From assembly GCF_009765355.1 (NCBI RefSeq), contig NZ_VTHK01000054.1, positions 1 to 56,384 of the forward strand: DNA of 56,384 nucleotides, read 5' to 3'. The notes beneath the pieces were generated by a model that saw only the letters and a program-made list of their open reading frames with translations, ran no database searches and was not told the DNA's origin. Positions 35,801 through 39,142 of the stretch are shown piece by piece. Origin of the DNA: Amycolatopsis anabasis. GTDB lineage: Bacteria; Actinomycetota; Actinomycetes; Mycobacteriales; Pseudonocardiaceae. Positions within the stretch are counted from its first letter, which is position 1, and every line of letters begins with the position of its first letter. The position numbers were made by a program, and so were the translations under genes.

Positions 35801-35856
35801 GGTTCGCCGCCGCGCTGGAAAGTATCGCGCGGGACTGCCGGGGGAGGGCGCGATGA
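20749..35856 (+). CDS. Nonribosomal peptide synthetase, modules 6-9, ending in an epimerase
   Basis: A 5035-residue NRPS. Approximate residues: C6 38-461, A6 491-954, T6 964-1034; C7 1044-1474, A7 1498-1974, T7 1981-2054, E7 2064-2518; C8 2538-2974, A8 2998-3474, T8 3484-3557; C9 3568-3991, A9 4008-4501, T9 4508-4584, E9 4591-5028. T-domain serines are S997, S2019, S3519 and S4548. C6, C7 and C9 have HHI(A/V)TDGWS (LCL style); C8 follows an epimerase and has HHVLLDGWS. Pocket codes: A6 and A8 DTEDMGYVDK, A7 DLTKVGEVGK (Asn), A9 DALFVGAVVK. The protein stops 7 residues or so after E9: no GxSxG thioesterase, reductase or terminal C domain follows, so the D-aminoacyl peptide must be released by a separate enzyme, most simply the PBP-type protein at 831-2177. 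AGGAA precedes the ATG, 9 bases after the first NRPS; the stop overlaps the MFS start (ATGA). Confidence 0.95.
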   Translation: MTSSKQHRVSALPAELREQLRRRLAGRAGRADTIPSADRSRPLPLSFAQQRLWFLDRLRPGDPEYNSALAFRLLGPLDLDALAAALRALVARHEALRTTFDEVDGEAVQVIQPPGEVPVLVVDVRPEELDRVLDEEYARPFDLKRGPVVRVLVARLGPQEHVLLVSVHHIATDGWSMGVLTEELGALYDAAVRGAVAALPEPGLQYADFAVWQRERLTAVDEQLGFWREALAGREPFDLPTDRPRPPERSTAGAVHEFAVPAGTAAALGELARDRETTLFTVLLAACQVLFARYARRRDVTVGTVVSGRNRPELDRMVGFFVNTVVLRSTVDHHRGFREFLGEVKRTVLDAFAHDEVPFERLVDAVHADRDPSRHPLFDIMVLLHSGPSGAGSFGGLRAEEVEIARHSANFDLTVEFAERDGGLTGLVEYRTDLFDPETIERLAGRLGVLLAGIAEWPDTPVGRLPLLSAGERRRLLAAGTGAALEVPDTTLPAVFEATAARYPDRTAVVCGDTELTYAELNARANRLARYLVARGAGPERAVVVRLPRSAELVTTILAVLKSGAVYVPVDPDLPAERVEFLVRDADPVVVLDETTDPGTFSPANSAHGPQGTDTAYLIYTSGSTGRPKGVAVEHRSLVNLLADHRTGFAGGGRLRAAVTAAFSFDTSWEGLVLLADGHELHVLEDEVRLNPAALVDYVARERIDFLDLTPTYLRQLLPAGLLSGDHRPRALMLGGEAIGEALWRELAGVEGTAVYNYYGPTECTVDAVCCRVGETERPVIGRPLANLRAYVLDDELNLVPPGVPGELCLAGPQTARGYWKRPGLTADRFPANPFGEPGSRLYRTGDLVRWVGGTLEYLGRIDEQVKIRGFRVEPGEIEAALLEHPGVTEAAVLVREDRLVAYFTGTSEAAELRAALGRTLPGYLVPAAFVRIDRLPLTPHGKLDRRALPAPDWSGVAAYVAPRDEPERIVTEVWAEVLGLERVGVEDNFFDLGGDSILGIRVLSRLRAVLGVELSVRTLFTAPTPARLAAALPADTRAEYRPIPVLPRGRALPLSFAQQRLWFLHMFEPDSTEYVSPTALRLRGELDVTALRRALTALVARHESLRTTFDSVDGRGVQFVHAPAEVPLPRIDLREQSAEDREAALAELLRSHAATPFDLRRGPLLRVVLVRLAPDEHVLVIVVHHIVTDGWSTGVLLRELGALYAGAELPGLPIQYADYAGWQRDRPASAALDYWRAQLDGVPPLELPTDRPRPAVRTRNGALHEFRIPAEVTDRLRDLARQRDTTLFPPLIAACQVLLARWSGQDDIAVGTVVSGRERTELEGLIGFFVNTLVLRSTVDGRRGFGEFLDEVRDLVLDAFAAQDVPFDQVVDELSPDRDTSRTPLAQVMVVLQNTPGEPPSLPGLAVEELPLPVVTANFDLMIQFQEHAGGLDGVVNYNTDLFDAATIERMTGWLRVLLAGIAEDPDRPVARLPWLTGGERRRLVRDWNRTDHPLAGMSLPEALRAQVERTPAAAAVLPERGAPLSYAELDRWANRLAHKLIRLGAGPERTVAVVLPRSPELLVAVLAVLKAGAAYVPIDPDYPRERIDLVLGDARPVAVLDTAAAVRDTGEVPDSAPADRALCPDHPAYVVYTSGSTGRPKGVVVSHRAALNYLGWAAHTYPGLATSAVLHSSAAFDLTVTTLFGPLLTGGAIRPVEELADRAGASATFVKATPSHLPLLNAAPDELSAGGDLVLGGEQLVGAALAGWRSAHPAAAVINEYGPTEATVGCAAHRIDPGDPLPPGPVPIGGPVWNTRLYVLDEALRPVPIGVPGELYVAGAGLARGYLNRPGLTAERFLANPFDDPGSRLYRTGDLVRRRADGVLVYLGRADDQVKIRGFRIEPGEVEAALAAHPDVSEVAVIAREDQPGTHRLVAYLVPAPGVPAPDAEALRAFLARTLPAHLIPAAFVALDALPVTRNGKLDHRLLPAPEGRAELATRYVPPRTDTEAELTRIWSAALGVERVGVEDNFFGLGGDSILSIQVVARARQAGLSLTAKDIFLHQTVAELATVVQARVAPEPETRPRFTGPAPLAPIQHWFLEHEVPGHGADPHHFTMSVHLGLAPEADAAALATAARAVVAHHETLRTRFTRADGTWCQEVVPGEPPGLFRRCDLSEVDDPDAAIRDAVVAAQSSLHLTDGPLVRFLLFTFGEDRPAQLFVTAHHLVMDGVSWRILLGDLEIAYRQAVAGLSARLEPVGTGFGEWARLLTEHVRSGGLDADLGYWTTVFAGAAADLPTDLGGPNTVESARTVSARLGRTETEALLQQVPATYRTRINDVLLSALGRVLTRWTGRDRVLITMEGHGRDDLLTRVDLSRTIGWFTAQYPVAVTIDPATGWGEILKSVKEQLRAVPHQGLGYDALRYLSQEDSPATALRDDPAPRISFNYHGQWDLASGRGLFRDRHAELGQDAAPGSLRSHLLDVIGVVEGGELVLSWQYSNQVHRESTVRELAEEFVRALREIVAHCARPDAGGRTPSDFPLAGLDQAGVDRLVGDGRAVEDVYPLTPLQAGMLFHHLVGVESTAYFDQFQLRLTGVREPKALGAAWQRVVDRTPILRSRMVWQDVDEPLQVVHRRVTVPVEYHDWRALSEEDRKAELERVLAADLAAGMDLAVPPLLRLRIAELPGDEVQLVWTSHHVLLDGWSTAQVFGEVCEQYAAIVHGRRPELVSRRPFRDYLRWLRDQDQGAAEKHWRGVLDGFAAPTPLPYDRRPVEAHRTESDESVLLELPPEDSRLLHRTAKRNGLTVHTVVQGAWALLLSRYSGERDVLFGTTVAGRPAELPGVESMIGMFINTVPTRIRIRPDQGLVAWLRRTQAEQTDARRFDFVSLAQLRSWSDLPAGTNLFDSAVVFENYPIDDAAGAGHGIGVREVRSLETTNFPLTLTAYLHDRLGLELAYDPRLFDRTTVRRMADHLWTLLTEIARNPDRSPARVPMLDALERDRVLGEWAGAELAVPEALPQEAFEAAAAREPERTALVCGDAVLSRGEVNARANRLARYLVAQGAGPERTVVVRLPRSAELVVAVLAVLKSGAVYVPVDPDLPAERVEFLVRDADPVVVLDDPSVFAESGSFSAANLAHRPQGTDTAYLIYTSGSTGRPKGVAVEHRSLPNLLANHRAVFAGGDRLRVAVTAAFSFDTSWEGVLLMLDGHELHVLEDEVRLNPAALVDYARRNRIDFLDLTPTYVRQLLPAGLLSGAHRPRALMLGGEAIDAAMWAELAEVEGTTVYNYYGPTECTVDATFCRLGETDRPVIGRPLGNVRAYVLDDQLSPVPVGVPGELYLAGPQTARGYWKRPGLTADRFPANPFGEPGSRMYRTGDRVRWTADGLLEYLGRADEQVKIRGFRIEPGEVETALLAHPAIAETVVLAREDQSGLARLVAYFVPARTPAPAVGDLRAWLARRLPEHLVPSAFVALERMPLTRNGKLDRQALPAPAGRPELETVYVAARTPAEAALVEIWAEVLGVDRVGVEDNFFELGGDSIQAIRVVSRIRAVLGADLSARSLFTAPTPARLAAELPGSAAERAIPVVPRADGLPLSFAQQRLWFLHEFEPDSTEYISPTALRLRGELDVTALRRALTALVARHESLRTTFDAVDGTPVQRIGTPYEVRLPVSDLAETALHEALAEELRRPFDLRRGPLLRARLFRLSPGEHVLSLVLHHIVTDGWSSGVLVRELGELYAGAELPGLPIQYADYAVWQRELDTLDEQLEYWRERLAGVPPLELPTDRPRPPVRTTEGAWQEFEVPAEVTARLKELARRHDGTLFLTLVAACQVLLARWSGQDDIAVGTVTSGRERAELDGLIGFFVNTLVLRSTVDGSRTFREFLGEARTTVLEAFAHQDVPFERVVDAVQPVRDASRTPLFQTAVALQNAPESAPAFPGLAAEELAPPLVTANFDLLIQFEERDGRLLGAVNYNTGLFDAATIERMTGWLDVLLRGIAGDPGRPVAALPVLPRAEGERLLVEHNATGRDTPLVPFGAWFEAQVARTPEAPALHTETGPCTFAELDARANRLARLLIRHGAGPERIVALVLPRSPELIVAELAVLKAGAAFLPVDPAYPAERVSYMLEDARPVLAIAGTGAGVDFPVLDLESLVSTADSLPGEPVTDEDRIAPLRPDHPAYVIYTSGSTGRPKGVVVTHTGLANFSAAEADRFAVSPGDRALAFSSPSFDASILELGLSLPNGAALVVPPPGPLLGAQLADTLARHRVTHAFLPPAALGTLPADRALPELRTLVVGGEACPPELVARWAPGRRMINAYGPTESTVVATWSAPLEPGGAPPIGRPIWNTRVYVLDGSLRPAPTGVPGELYVGGRGLARGYLHRPGLTASRFVADPFGPPGSRLYRTGDVARWRGDGELEYLGRADEQVKIRGFRIELGEVESALSRHPRVAEAVAAAQGEPGRQRLVGYLVPAAGSAAPTAAELREFLGRSLPDHLVPSAFAVLSALPVGPSGKINRRALPPVTAEPDPGTRFVAPEGPLELRLAAIWAEVLGVDRVGARDNFFDLGGDSILTIQVVHRVRQSGLAMTAKDLFRHQTVAELATVVTEAVATGTGAEPVTGPVPLTPVQHWFFEHHPAAPHHFNQSVLLELSEEPDERILRRALDALVAHHDALRLRFERADGGWRQHNAPVAPANPLTRHDLSALDEAGQRAAMADRADEAHAGFVLESGPLLRAALFDLGGGRAPRLFLVAHHLVVDGVSWRILLEDLDRAYRQLRDGEPVDLGPKTTSFRDWAHRLVEHVAGGGLDHEIAHWAEAAQAGALPCDRDAGGAAEPRSVPLTAADTEALLRLAPSVYRTRINDVLLAALAWTLREWTGRSEVAIDLEGHGREEIFDGVDLTRTVGWFTTIFPVVLQVPGGEPDWAGLVRAVRRRMRAVPGNGFGYGALRYLAGPETGARLAVPPEAPRISFNYLGQFDGTTGGDGLYRASLPPIGREHDPADPGAHSLEVVGSVQGGRMEFTWYHRPDRHSVSTVDRLARGFAAALESIARDCRGRAR
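23866..28325 (+). other. NRPS module 7 (C-A-T-E), D-Asn
   Basis: Pocket DLTKVGEVGK differs from the textbook Asn code DLTKLGEVGK at one position; E at 322 separates it from the Asp code. The epimerase has HHLVMDGVSW, EGHGRD and a divergent SFNYHGQWD motif, and looks active. Confidence 0.75.
28326..31435 (+). other. NRPS module 8 (C-A-T), same pocket as module 6
   Basis: C8 is DCL-type by motif. A8 has DTEDMGYVDK, identical to A6, and long near-identical DNA with A6 (for example around 22440-22500 and 29950-30010), so the peptide should hold the same residue at positions 6 and 8. Confidence 0.55.
31436..35856 (+). other. NRPS module 9 (C-A-T-E), terminal D residue
   Basis: Pocket DALFVGAVVK. 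It resembles the Tyr code DALVTGAVVK, so an aromatic or large hydrophobic residue is likely, with low certainty. The terminal epimerase (HHLVVDGVSW near 34936, EGHGRE near 35338, SFNYLGQFD near 35588) gives a D residue at the release site. Confidence 0.5.
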
Positions 35857-37091
35857 GCTCGCTGGCGCGCAACCGGGACTACCGCCTGCTGTGGATGGGG
35901 CAGGCGTTGTCGGAATCCGGGTTCCACACCGCGATGATCGCGTTCCCGCTGCTGGTCCTCGCGCTCACCGGATCGCCGGCGGCGTCCGGGCTGGTGCTCG
36001 GCGTGGTCGCCGCGGCACAGCTGATCGCCGGACTGCCCGCCGGGGCATTGGTGGATCGCTGGAACCGGAAGAAGGTCATGCTCTGGTGCGAGGCGGTGCA
36101 GGCCGCCGCGGTGGCCGGGCTCGCCGTCGCCCTGTGGCAGCGGGTGGCCACGGTGCCGCTGCTGGTCGCGGTGGCCTTGGTGATGGGCGTGTGCCGGGCG
36201 CTGTTCGAACCGGCGGAGGAAGCGTGCCTGCCGCGCCTGGTGACCGCCGAGCAGGTGCCGGCCGCGGTGGCGATGAACGCCGCTCGCGGCTACGCGGGGC
36301 AGCTTTCCGGCACCGCGCTGGGCGGGTTCCTGTTCGCGATCGGCCGGATGGTGCCGTTCGTCTTCGACGCGTGCACCCACCTGCTCGCGTTCGCCGGACT
36401 GGTGTTCGTGCGGGTGCCGCCACGTCCCGTGGAGCCGCGGCCGGTCCGGCACCTCGGCCGCGAGATACTGGCCGGGCTGCGGTGGGTGTGGCACCAGCCG
36501 CCCCTGCGGGTCACGACGTTGTGCGTGGTGGTCCTGAACTTCTTCTTCAGCGCGTACTACCTGGTGATCATCATGCTGGCCGCCGAACGCGGCGTGCCGC
36601 CGGGCGAGATCGGCGTCATGGCGGCCATGCTCGGTGCGGGCGGCATCCTGGGGGCGCTGGCCGCCCCCGCCCTGCACCGCCGGATCAGCCCGTACGTGCT
36701 GATCGCCGGGGTGTTCTGGGCGCTGACCGCGCTGACCCCGATCGCGGTGCTCCTGCCCAACGGTTACCTGCTGGGGGCGCTGTTCGCGGCGATGGCGCTG
36801 CTTCCCCCGGCGGCGAACACCACGATCAACGCCTACCAGTTGCTGATCACCCCGGACGACCTGCGCGGCCGGTTGAGCGCGGTGATGGCCGTGGTCGCCG
36901 GGGTCGCCGGTGCGGCGGGACCGGCGTTCGGCGGCTGGCTCGTCGACGCGCTGCCCGGGAGCGACGCCGTCCTGGTGTGCGCCGGGGCCATCGCGGCGGT
37001 GACCGTGGTGGTCACGCTGAACCGCACCATGCGGAGTTTTCCCCGCCAGATCTCGGCCGAATCTCCGGCCGCGATGGATTCACCCCGATGA
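35853..37091 (+). CDS. MFS transporter, probable peptide exporter
   Basis: A 412-residue integral membrane protein with about 12 hydrophobic segments, starting MSSLARNRDYRLLWMGQALS, a typical N-terminus of the MFS_3/EntS-like exporters. The loop between segments 2 and 3 has the MFS signature form (GALVDRWNRKKVM). Its ATG at 35853 overlaps the stop of the second NRPS by 4 bases and its own stop overlaps a potential start of the MbtH gene, so it is translationally coupled within the operon. The likely job is export of the finished peptide and self-protection; the substrate is inferred from position only. Confidence 0.85.
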   Translation: MSSLARNRDYRLLWMGQALSESGFHTAMIAFPLLVLALTGSPAASGLVLGVVAAAQLIAGLPAGALVDRWNRKKVMLWCEAVQAAAVAGLAVALWQRVATVPLLVAVALVMGVCRALFEPAEEACLPRLVTAEQVPAAVAMNAARGYAGQLSGTALGGFLFAIGRMVPFVFDACTHLLAFAGLVFVRVPPRPVEPRPVRHLGREILAGLRWVWHQPPLRVTTLCVVVLNFFFSAYYLVIIMLAAERGVPPGEIGVMAAMLGAGGILGALAAPALHRRISPYVLIAGVFWALTALTPIAVLLPNGYLLGALFAAMALLPPAANTTINAYQLLITPDDLRGRLSAVMAVVAGVAGAAGPAFGGWLVDALPGSDAVLVCAGAIAAVTVVVTLNRTMRSFPRQISAESPAAMDSPR

Positions 37092-37108
37092 GGAAGGAGC
37101 TCGAGCGG

Positions 37109-37309
37109 ATGGACGAGAACGGCAGGTTCCAGGTTCTGGTGAACGACGAGGAGCAGTACTCGCTGTGGCCCGCGGACAAGGAGGTTCCGGCCGGCTGGCG
37201 CGCGGTCGGCAAGGAGGGCGGCAAGCAGGAGTGCGTGGACTACGTCGACCAGGTGTGGACCGATATGCGCCCGCGCAGCCTCCGGGAACGCATGGCCGCC
37301 GAGGGATGA
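37109..37309 (+). CDS. MbtH-like protein
   Basis: A 66-residue protein with the family signature: NDEEQYSLWP, then P-A-GW, then VDYVDQVWTDMRPRSLRE. MbtH proteins bind adenylation domains and are often needed for their folding and activity. The ATG at 37109 is preferred because GGAAGGAG (37092-37099) lies 9 bases upstream and the family usually starts just before the DENG-type residues; an upstream in-frame ATG at 37088 overlaps the MFS stop and would add seven charged residues. The usual leucine after the K-E-E stretch is replaced by C-V (ECVDY), a small deviation. It is the last gene of the operon and presumably serves A domains of both synthetases. Confidence 0.9.
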   Translation: MDENGRFQVLVNDEEQYSLWPADKEVPAGWRAVGKEGGKQECVDYVDQVWTDMRPRSLRERMAAEG

Positions 37310-37343
37310 GGCATAACGCTGCCTGATGGCGTACCGGCGTAGC

Positions 37344-37387
37344 GCGGAGTGGACTAGACCACTGACACTGGGTTTGGTCCACTCCGC
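37344..37387. terminator. Strong hairpin at the end of the peptide operon
   Basis: The arms at 37344-37360 and 37371-37387 pair over 17 bases with two mismatches (11 outer base pairs perfect, GCGGAGTGGAC), around a 10-base loop. It lies 35 bases after the MbtH stop and could end the operon transcript. Its left arm contains the DasR-like site, so part of the symmetry may be for protein binding. Confidence 0.55.
37348..37363. promoter_or_regulatory. DasR-type responsive element (dre)
   Basis: AGTGGACTAGACCACT matches the known dre consensus A(G/C)TGGTCTAGACCA(G/C)T at 15 of 16 positions. It lies 54 bases upstream of the LPMO start, the right place for GlcNAc-sensing repression by DasR, which controls chitin-use genes in Streptomyces. 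Confidence 0.65.
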
Positions 37388-37417
37388 TCATTCGCCAGTC
37401 GTCAGAAGGAGACGACG

Positions 37418-38062
37418 ATGACCCTGCTACGAAGGGCGGGCGTGGTCAGCGTCCTCTGCGCGCTGCCGCTCCTGCTCACCACCCTCCCGGTCGGTTCCGC
37501 GTCCGCCCACGGTTCGATGGGGAACCCGGTCAGCCGGATCTACAACTGCCTGCAAGAAGGTCCGGAGAATCCGCAGTCCGCCGCGTGCAAAGCGGCCGTC
37601 CAGGTCGGCGACAGCTGGCCCGTCTACGACTGGGACGAGGTGAACCAGCCCAATGCCGACGGGCGGCACCGCGAGATCATCCCGGACGGCAAGCTGTGCA
37701 GCGCCGGGCGCGACAAGTACAAGGGCTTCGATCTGCCCCGTGCCGACTGGAAGGCGACCAACTTCCCCAGCGGCGGCAGCTACACCCTCCGCTACAAGTA
37801 CACCGCGCCGCATCCCGGCACGTTCGAGCTCTACCTGACCCGGGACGGCTACGACCCGACGAAGCCGCTGAAGTGGTCGGATCTGGAGGACAAGCCCTTC
37901 TATTCGAAGCTCAACCCGCCGACCTCGGGCGGCAACTACGTGCTGAACGCGCAACTCCCGGCGAAGCAGGGGCGGCACCTCGTCTACGCGATCTGGCAGC
38001 GGCACAAGCCGGACAGCGGCGAAGCGTTCTACTCCTGTTCGGACGTCGTGTTCGGCGGCTGA
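37418..38062 (+). CDS. Secreted AA10 lytic polysaccharide monooxygenase (chitin/cellulose)
   Basis: A 214-residue exported copper enzyme. Residues 1-30 form a signal peptide with cleavage expected after ASA, exposing H31 of HGSMGNP as the mature N-terminal histidine; with H132 (YTAPHPGTF) it makes the copper histidine brace. The short single domain (184 residues mature) and HGSM start fit the AA10 family, which oxidatively cuts crystalline chitin or cellulose. No separate binding domain is attached. The start is supported by AGAAGGAG just upstream. The DasR-like site in its promoter favours chitin as substrate and GlcNAc-dependent control. Confidence 0.9.
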   Translation: MTLLRRAGVVSVLCALPLLLTTLPVGSASAHGSMGNPVSRIYNCLQEGPENPQSAACKAAVQVGDSWPVYDWDEVNQPNADGRHREIIPDGKLCSAGRDKYKGFDLPRADWKATNFPSGGSYTLRYKYTAPHPGTFELYLTRDGYDPTKPLKWSDLEDKPFYSKLNPPTSGGNYVLNAQLPAKQGRHLVYAIWQRHKPDSGEAFYSCSDVVFGG

Positions 38063-38087
38063 GTCATCCGGACATCCGCTCGGCGCT

Positions 38088-38112
38088 GCCGGTCGACCTC
38101 TCGCCGACCGGC
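38088..38112 (+). terminator. Hairpin after the LPMO gene
   Basis: An 8-bp perfect inverted repeat, GCCGGTCG (38088-38095) with CGACCGGC (38105-38112), 9-base loop, 25 bases after the LPMO stop. Confidence 0.45.
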
Positions 38113-38150
38113 GCGCCGGGCGCGGCCGCTTCCTGCCCCAGACTGGGCTG

Positions 38151-38999
38151 ATGGGCGTTCTGGACGGCAAAGCGGTGGTGATCACCGGTGCGGGCCGCGG
38201 CCTGGGCCGGGCGTATGCGGTGCATGCGGCGGGTTCCGGGGCCGCGGTGGTGGTCAACGATGTGGCGGTGGAATCGGCCGGAGCGGTCGCCGCCGAGATC
38301 CGGGAAAGCGGCGGCCGGGCGGTCGCGAACGCCGGTTCGGTGACCGATCCCGGGCAGGCCGACGCGCTCGTCGAGCGGTGTTTCGCGGAATTCGGCGCCC
38401 TGGACGGGCTGGTGAACAACGCGGCGGTGAACTACCACGCGTTTCCGTGGGAGGACGATCCCGGCCGGTTGCGCGAGCTGATCGAAGTCAACGTGCTCGG
38501 GTCGATGTACTGCGGAATCGCGGCGGTCAAGGCGATGCACGCGCGCACCGGCGGGGTCGTCGTGAACGTCGCGTCCGGCGCGATGCTGGGGCAACGGGGG
38601 AGCGCCGCCTATTCGGCGTCCAAGGGAGCGGTCGCGTCGATGACGGCGTCCTGGGCGGCGGACCTCGCCGACCACGGGATCCGGGTCAACGCGGTGTGCC
38701 CGCTGGCGTGGACCCCGATGATGGAGGCCGATCCGCGGGCGCACCAGATCTGCTCGCCGGAGCACACGCCCGACCGGATCGCGCCGCTGGTGACGTACCT
38801 GCTCAGCGATCTCTCCGCGGGGATCACCGGCCAGCTCATCCGGTTCGTCGGCGACCGCATGCTCGTCGTGCGCCAGCCCGCGGTCAAGGAACCGGTGCTG
38901 CGAAGGGACAGTTGGGACGTCGCCGACATCGCCGCGGCCTTCGACGAGGATCTCGGCGACGCCCTCGAACCCACCCCCGGCGAACGCTGGCGGCTGTAG
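38151..38999 (+). CDS. SDR family oxidoreductase
   Basis: A 282-residue classical short-chain dehydrogenase: TGAGRGLG (residues 12-19) for the dinucleotide, NNAA at 89-92, and S142, Y154, K158 of the catalytic triad (YSASK). At about 280 residues it is slightly longer than the core, with an added C-terminal tail (after about 240) as seen in fatty-acid or steroid-type 3-hydroxyacyl dehydrogenases. No ribosome site is obvious before the ATG. The substrate cannot be told from the sequence, and neither neighbour suggests a shared pathway. Confidence 0.8.
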   Translation: MGVLDGKAVVITGAGRGLGRAYAVHAAGSGAAVVVNDVAVESAGAVAAEIRESGGRAVANAGSVTDPGQADALVERCFAEFGALDGLVNNAAVNYHAFPWEDDPGRLRELIEVNVLGSMYCGIAAVKAMHARTGGVVVNVASGAMLGQRGSAAYSASKGAVASMTASWAADLADHGIRVNAVCPLAWTPMMEADPRAHQICSPEHTPDRIAPLVTYLLSDLSAGITGQLIRFVGDRMLVVRQPAVKEPVLRRDSWDVADIAAAFDEDLGDALEPTPGERWRL

Positions 39000-39083
39000 A
39001 ACGTGCGACTCGCCTGCCCCAACGTGTAACTCGCTTGCCTGAACGTGTAATTCGCGTGCGGGAGTGGGTAACTCGCTTGCCCG
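39000..39083 (+). repeat. Four tandem copies of a 21-bp unit
   Basis: Units start at 39000, 39021, 39042 and 39063, each like AACGTGTAACTCGC followed by TTGCCCG with one to six changes; a fifth partial unit (AACGTGGAACTCG) begins at 39084 and becomes the left arm of a hairpin. The array starts directly after the SDR stop. Confidence 0.75.
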
Positions 39084-39124
39084 AACGTGGAACTCGGTGG
39101 GGGTCGGCGAGTTCCACGTTCGGG
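39080..39124. terminator. Bidirectional hairpin terminator between convergent genes
   Basis: A perfect 17-bp stem (39080-39096 with 39108-39124; CCCGAACGTGGAACTCG) around an 11-base loop, placed between the SDR (plus strand) and the metalloprotease (minus strand). It can end transcripts from both sides. Confidence 0.7.
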
Positions 39125-39142
39125 CGGGGGCGGGCTATTCGG

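Noticed and set aside
35154..35852. Upstream extension of the MFS reading frame
   Set aside because: It lies inside the end of the second NRPS in another frame; the membrane protein clearly begins at ATG 35853.
35700..35856. Thioesterase or reductase domain at the end of the second NRPS
   Set aside because: The reading frame ends a few residues after the E domain; no GxSxG or Rossmann motif is present in the last 450 residues.
39000..39083. CRISPR array
   Set aside because: Units are contiguous 21-mers without spacers and degenerate; no cas genes in the window.
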